A stretch of DNA of 7,446 nt from an uncultured bacterium (GTDB lineage Bacteria; Armatimonadota; Zipacnadia; Zipacnadales; Zipacnadaceae), in assembly GCA_937928475.1 (NCBI GenBank), contig CALFVE010000134.1:1-7446 (forward strand), given 5' to 3'. Made by a program: the position numbers and the translations under genes. A model generated the notes under the pieces. The model was not told the DNA's origin, searched no databases, and saw only the letters and a list, made by a program, of their open reading frames with translations. Positions 5,500 to 7,446 of this stretch are shown here, one piece after another. Each line of letters starts with the position of its first letter. Positions within the stretch are counted from its first letter, which is position 1.

Positions 5500-6340
5500 G
5501 GCTGATTTTCTCCAGGGCGCGCAAAGTCAGGTCGAATCGCTCGTCGGCCAGCAGAGGCGTGGCCAGGCGGGCGGTGCGCAGATCGCTGCGGTCCAGGTCC
5601 ACGTCCAAGTATGTTTCCTCCAGCAGCGGCGCGCAGGCGCGCTCCCCCGTCAGCGGTGAGAAGGCACGGCTCCCGCCCCAGAAGGTCACGCCGTCCTCCA
5701 CCCCGACGCGGTTGCAGAACAGCACGTGACACTGGAAGAGCATGGCGTAGGTGTCCAGCATCCGCGCGTAGGCGGCCTCGATCTCGGGGCCTCCGGGCTG
5801 GACGCCTCGCAGGGGACTGGCACTGATAGCGATAAGCAGGTCCATGCCCTGGCGACTCAGGACGTAGGGCGCGGAGGGATGCCAGAGGTCCTCGCAGATG
5901 AGCAATCCCGCCGGGCCCCAGCGCGTGGGGAAAGTGCGCAATTCCGAACCCGGCGAGAGATAACGGCCCTCGTCGAACATGCCGTAGGTGGGAAGATAGA
6001 CCTTGCGGTGAAGGTGTCGGATCTGACCCTCAGAAAGATAGGCGGCAGTGCAATACAGGTCGCAAGTAGGGGACTCCTCCACAAAGCCGCAGACCACGTC
6101 CACATGGCGACTGGCCTCGGCCAGCCCCCGCAAGGCCGGGCTCTCCGGAGTCAGCGCCACCTGGGAGACCAGGTCGCGCAGGTAGTAGCCGGTCAGCGAT
6201 AGTTCGGGGAAGACCACCAACTCGCGCCCGGCCTCGGTCGCCGCAGCGAGGGCCGTGTGGTGGCGCTCGACGTTGGCCTCGACGGCGCCCAGGCGCGGCG
6301 CGAACTGCACCAGTCTTGCCCGGCAGACTGACTCAGCCAT
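5492..6340 (-). CDS. Nitrilase-superfamily amidase, probable glutaminase partner of NadE
   Basis: Carbon-nitrogen hydrolase of 282 residues with the complete Glu-Lys-Cys triad: Glu46 in VVFPELSLTGY, Lys113 in HRKVYLPTYGMFDEGRYL (111-128) and Cys149 in LLICEDLWHP. LTGYYLRDL and the KVYLPTYGMFDE motif are typical of the N-terminal glutaminase domain of glutamine-dependent NAD synthetases, which hydrolyses glutamine and channels ammonia to the synthetase. Here that domain is a separate gene whose stop overlaps the nadE start by 8 bases. The ATG at 6338-6340 is supported by the start of the RARLVQFAPRLGAVEANV strand at residue 7; the ribosome site is weak. The stop of the parvulin gene lies 30 bases upstream, so it reads as one operon. 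A stand-alone omega-amidase or other amidase is the alternative, made less likely by the overlap with nadE. Confidence 0.88.
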   Translation of the reverse strand: MAESVCRARLVQFAPRLGAVEANVERHHTALAAATEAGRELVVFPELSLTGYYLRDLVSQVALTPESPALRGLAEASRHVDVVCGFVEESPTCDLYCTAAYLSEGQIRHLHRKVYLPTYGMFDEGRYLSPGSELRTFPTRWGPAGLLICEDLWHPSAPYVLSRQGMDLLIAISASPLRGVQPGGPEIEAAYARMLDTYAMLFQCHVLFCNRVGVEDGVTFWGGSRAFSPLTGERACAPLLEETYLDVDLDRSDLRTARLATPLLADERFDLTLRALEKISRE

Positions 6341-6370
6341 GCGGGTATCGCCCGGCGGTCGCTAGGGAGT

Positions 6371-7446
6371 CTAGGGTACGGTGAAGGTCCCGCCGCCCAA
6401 CGTGCCGCCGGTGGCCCCTCTTTCCTTCATCGTCTGCTCATAATCCGCCAGCCACTGCTCTTCCTGTTTGACCAGTTTCTCCTCGCCCAGTGCTTGGAAC
6501 TTGGCCTTGAGGGCGGCGTGGATCTCCTGGTTTTCCGGCTCGGGAGCGCCGGCCCGGTCGGAAGCCGAGGTGTACGCCTCCAGGGCGCCGGCTTTGTCTC
6601 CAGCCTTTTCCCTGGCCTCTGCGAGTTTCATCCACACCGCCGCGTCCGACGCCCACCGCTCCAGTCTGGTAATCGCCTCCAGGTACTGGATAGCCGGCGC
6701 CCAGTTTTGCTGGGCCATCATCATCATTGCCAGTTGCCAGCGGGCGGAGGCGTTGTTGAGGTCCTCCTGAGTCGCCTGCACCAGCAGCGTCTGCGCCGCT
6801 TCCTGGTTCCCCTGCTCCAGGGCCTCGTGGGCGCGCAGTTCGGCGTCAAGGACCTGGATGTGCCCGGACTGCTTCAGCGCCTGCAGGTAGTTCTGCCAGG
6901 CCTGAAACTTGCGAAGTTGCTCGACCTGACTTCTGTACATCTGCTTGTTCTCTTCGAAGTCTTTGGGGAGGGTGCTGCGGCGCTCGAAGACCTTGATGAT
7001 GTGGTAGCCGTACTGGCTCTTCACCAGATCGGAGACCTGGCCGGGCTGCAAGGCGAAGGCGGCCTGCTCGAACTCGGGCACCATCTGTCCCGACTGGACC
7101 CAGCCCAGATCGCCGCCCTGCACGGCGCTCATGGGGTCATCCGAGTTCTCCTTCGCGAGTTTGGCGAAGTCCGCTCCCTGCTTGACTTGGGCCAGCAGCG
7201 ACTCTGCCTTCTGCTGGGCCTGCTCGTCTGCTTGTTGCTCGCTGAGCGGCGTTTGCCCCGGTTGATTCGAGTTGGCCAGGATTTTCTTGGGGCTGACCAG
7301 GATATGGCTGCACTTGATTTCGGTATAGAACTGCTTGACCTGCTCCTCGGTGACCTGCACCCCGGCTTCCACCTTCTCCTGCAGTTTCCTCACCAACAGA
7401 CTTTCCCTGATGCTTTCGACGTCGGCCTCCAGGCGCTTGCGCGTCT
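6371..7446 (-). CDS. Parvulin-type peptidyl-prolyl isomerase with C-terminal TPR-like region, 5' end cut by window
   Basis: Probable extracytoplasmic folding factor related to SurA/PrsA; the signal peptide and N-terminal chaperone part lie beyond the right edge. The visible 357 residues begin with the end of a SurA_N-like helix (LEADVESIRESLL). The parvulin domain follows at about residues 42-156, with IKCSHILVSPKK, then FAKLAKENSDDPMSAVQGGDLGWV, FEQAAFALQPGQVSDLV and YGYHIIKVFER. It has an unusually long Gln/Ala-rich loop after SHILVSPKK. A helical linker leads to a region (about 200-340) with repeats of the type ALEQGNQEAAQTLLVQA, WAPAIQYLEAITRL and KAGDKAGALEAYTSA, which look like TPR motifs. 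The tail is Gly/Thr-rich. The frame is open to base 7446, so no start is visible. It is the most upstream gene seen of the cluster. The isomerase domain is firm; the TPR call is by pattern only. Confidence 0.9.
   Translation of the reverse strand, partial: TRKRLEADVESIRESLLVRKLQEKVEAGVQVTEEQVKQFYTEIKCSHILVSPKKILANSNQPGQTPLSEQQADEQAQQKAESLLAQVKQGADFAKLAKENSDDPMSAVQGGDLGWVQSGQMVPEFEQAAFALQPGQVSDLVKSQYGYHIIKVFERRSTLPKDFEENKQMYRSQVEQLRKFQAWQNYLQALKQSGHIQVLDAELRAHEALEQGNQEAAQTLLVQATQEDLNNASARWQLAMMMMAQQNWAPAIQYLEAITRLERWASDAAVWMKLAEAREKAGDKAGALEAYTSASDRAGAPEPENQEIHAALKAKFQALGEEKLVKQEEQWLADYEQTMKERGATGGTLGGGTFTVP

Overview
This is a window of GC-rich bacterial chromosome with compact, overlapping genes and conserved core functions. 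I see no phage, transposon, CRISPR or plasmid signature. The gene set (proton-pumping NADH dehydrogenase, RsmI, NAD+ synthetase, parvulin-type chaperone) fits a free-living bacterium. I cannot name the phylum from the sequence. The split NAD synthetase and the parvulin-TPR protein suggest a lineage outside the usual model groups, but that is only an impression.

Layout. (1) 1-1506, minus strand: nuoC (cut by the left edge), nuoB and nuoA, the start of a complex I operon read leftwards with overlapping genes. (2) 1507-2317: an 811-base stretch without a convincing protein gene but dense in signals, all but the last on the minus strand. A near-consensus sigma70-type promoter (1670-1698) sits upstream of nuoA. 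Five bases behind its -35 lies an inverted repeat with the half-sites and spacing of a Rex (NADH/NAD+ sensor) operator. A hairpin with a T tract interrupts the nuo leader. Further right, a second promoter (2117-2145) and a strong hairpin (1897-1935) bracket about 215 bases with complex pairing and no credible ORF, a candidate structured RNA. A degenerate heptamer tandem repeat follows. (3) 2318-3692, plus strand: a secreted or lipoprotein thioredoxin-like protein, a YbjQ/UPF0145 protein and a single-domain EamA membrane protein. (4) 3760-7446, minus strand: a convergent cluster transcribed in the order parvulin-TPR protein (cut by the right edge), nitrilase-type amidase, nadE, rsmI.

How the genes relate. 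The amidase and nadE overlap by 8 bases and look like the two halves of glutamine-dependent NAD+ synthetase: the amidase would release ammonia from glutamine and NadE would use it to make NAD+. The nuo operon reoxidises NADH. If the dyad upstream of nuo is a Rex site, the window holds both synthesis of the NAD pool and a respiratory operon tuned to its redox state. That link is an inference from motifs. The thioredoxin-like protein probably works on disulphides outside the cytoplasm, while the parvulin-TPR protein probably assists folding of exported proteins.
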